Shown here: one piece after another, positions 63,024-64,000 of the stretch
How the letters are laid out: each line of letters starts with the position of its first letter
Numbering within the stretch: the stretch's first letter is position 1
DNA from: Fluoribacter gormanii
Lineage (GTDB): Bacteria; Pseudomonadota; Gammaproteobacteria; Legionellales; Legionellaceae
DNA length: 64,000 nucleotides
NCBI RefSeq assembly: GCF_900156395.1
Contig: NZ_FTNL01000002.1
Coordinates: 186,001 to 250,000, forward strand
Direction of reading: 5' to 3'
Translations under genes and position numbers: made by a program
Notes under the pieces: model-generated
Database searches by the model: none
What the model was told of the DNA's origin: nothing
The model's input: the letters and a program-made list of their open reading frames with translations, nothing else

Positions 63024-63476
63024 ATGAGTGAACCTGTAGATATAAAACAGATTTTTAATATATTGCCGCACCGATACCCCATGATCTTGGTAGACAGGGT
63101 ATTAGATTACACACCATTTGATTGTTTGACAGCTATCAAAAATGTCACGATTAACGAGAATTTTTTTACTGGCCATTTCCCAGAAAATCCAATTATGCCC
63201 GGCGTATTGATGCTAGAAGCGTTGGCACAAGCCAGTGGACTCTTAGCAGGACTGTCTCAAACACCTGAAGAAAATTATGGGATTTTGCATTTTTTTGCAG
63301 GTATCGATAATGCAAAATTTAAACATGTAGTTACTCCAGGAGACCAGTTGCGCTTGGAAGTAAAAATATTAGCAAGAAAAAGAGAATTTTGGCGTGTGCA
63401 TGGCGAAGCTTATGTAGGTGATAAACTGGCCTGTTCCGCGGATTTATTAAGTGCTGCGAAGGAAATTCAAAAGTGA
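63024..63476 (+). CDS. fabZ: 3-hydroxyacyl-ACP dehydratase FabZ
   Basis: A 150-residue hot-dog fold enzyme. FNILPHRYPMILVDRV and the catalytic GHFPENPIMPGVLMLEALAQ (His and Glu) are exact. The ATG at 63024 gives MSEPVDIKQIF; frames open further upstream add unrelated residues. It feeds fatty acid elongation. Its stop overlaps the lpxA start (GTGA). Confidence 0.95.
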   Translation: MSEPVDIKQIFNILPHRYPMILVDRVLDYTPFDCLTAIKNVTINENFFTGHFPENPIMPGVLMLEALAQASGLLAGLSQTPEENYGILHFFAGIDNAKFKHVVTPGDQLRLEVKILARKREFWRVHGEAYVGDKLACSADLLSAAKEIQK

Positions 63477-64000
63477 TAGATGAACGTGCGATAATTCACC
63501 CCAGTGCAAAACTGGCAAAAGGGGTATCAGTAGGTCCTGGTGCTATAATCGGCGCTGATGTAGAGATAGGTGAAAATACCTGGATTGGTCCGTATGCAGT
63601 TATTGAGGGGCCAACAACTATTGGAAAAAATAATAAAATTTTCCAATTTGCATCAGTGGGAGATGCGCCGCAAGACATTACTTATAAAGGCGAACCAACT
63701 CGATTAGAAATCGGTGATGATAATATCATCCGTGAATATTGTATGATTAGTCGTGGAACCGTTAAAGGGGGCGGTGTTACTCGCATTGGTAATAAGAACT
63801 TTTTAATGGCGTACTCCCATGTCGGTCATGATTGTATGATTGGCAATCAAATTATTTTAGTAAGTTATGCAGCATTGTCAGGGCATGTAACCGTTGGTGA
63901 TTATGCGAACATAGGTGGCTATGCGGCAGTACATCAATTTTGCCATGTTGGGCCCTATGCGTTTATTGCTAGAGCATCTTATGTAAGTAAAGATGTACTT
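63473..64000 (+). CDS. lpxA: UDP-N-acetylglucosamine O-acyltransferase LpxA (partial)
   Basis: The GTG at 63473 opens 176 residues that run off the window edge. They show left-handed beta-helix hexapeptides (IIHPSAKLAKGVSVGPGAII), the LpxA signature VGDAPQDITYKGEPTRLEIG and the catalytic-His region HVGHDCMIGN...AAVHQFCHVG. It performs the first committed step of lipid A. Overlap with fabZ gives the standard lpxD-fabZ-lpxA unit. About 80 C-terminal residues are missing. Confidence 0.93.
   Translation, partial: MIDERAIIHPSAKLAKGVSVGPGAIIGADVEIGENTWIGPYAVIEGPTTIGKNNKIFQFASVGDAPQDITYKGEPTRLEIGDDNIIREYCMISRGTVKGGGVTRIGNKNFLMAYSHVGHDCMIGNQIILVSYAALSGHVTVGDYANIGGYAAVHQFCHVGPYAFIARASYVSKDVL

Overview
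The window looks like a chromosomal segment of a Legionella species, probably not L. pneumophila. It is AT-rich and carries a ProA/Msp-type M4 metalloprotease, a DotV (IcmC-like) Dot/Icm membrane protein, an ankyrin-repeat protein of Dot/Icm-effector type, and a gene order (proA - hydrolase - EEP protein - aldolase - ferredoxin reductase - dotV - DUF3579 - pssA - npr - hpf - rpoN - rpmG/rpmB - trmB - ankyrin gene) that I recall from the L. pneumophila chromosome. No search was run; all family calls come from reading motifs.

Layout. 1-7611: mixed housekeeping genes (ComM/YifB ATPase, UbiK, a P-II protein, 5-formyl-THF cyclo-ligase, PabC-like lyase, a TVP38/DedA-like membrane protein, and an Aas-like two-domain protein whose acyltransferase half has lost its catalytic His). 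7633-7785 holds a 50-residue Cys-rich secreted peptide. 7969-20988 is a nearly continuous MSHA-type type IV pilus cluster on the + strand: four minor pilins, then MshI, a PilN-like protein, MshJ, MshK, the secretin MshL, MshM, MshN, the c-di-GMP-type ATPase MshE, MshG and a MshA-like major pilin. One minor pilin (8369-9862) carries seven Cys-marked repeats that look like a beta-propeller fused behind the pilin helix. This is the most unusual object in the window.

21125-28690 (minus strand): PHB synthase, an SDR, PurH, PrmA, AccC, AccB and AroQ. 29247-35955: ProA, a hydrolase, an EEP phosphatase/nuclease, a decayed membrane-protein gene, class I aldolase, ferredoxin-NADP reductase, DotV and DUF3579. 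36134-40715: PssA, NPr, HPF, RpoN, L33, L28 and TrmB. 40837-44179: the ankyrin effector candidate and a LysE exporter with a DSD1-type PLP enzyme. 44397-48007: HflK, HflC and PurA. 48432-50909: a secreted adenosine deaminase-like enzyme and a shortened periplasmic binding protein. 51138-55424: CtpA, EnvC and GpmI. 55692-64000: the envelope cluster uppS-cdsA-rseP-bamA-skp-lpxD-fabZ-lpxA, cut by the window edge.

How they fit together. The pilus cluster encodes a whole assembly machine except a prepilin peptidase and a retraction ATPase, which must come from elsewhere. The right-hand block couples undecaprenyl phosphate and phospholipid precursors with outer-membrane protein and lipid A assembly. 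ProA, DotV and the ankyrin protein are the clearest links to life in amoebae and macrophages. I saw no tRNA, rRNA, CRISPR array, transposase or phage gene. Dispersed hairpin repeats flank purH and lie downstream of purA.
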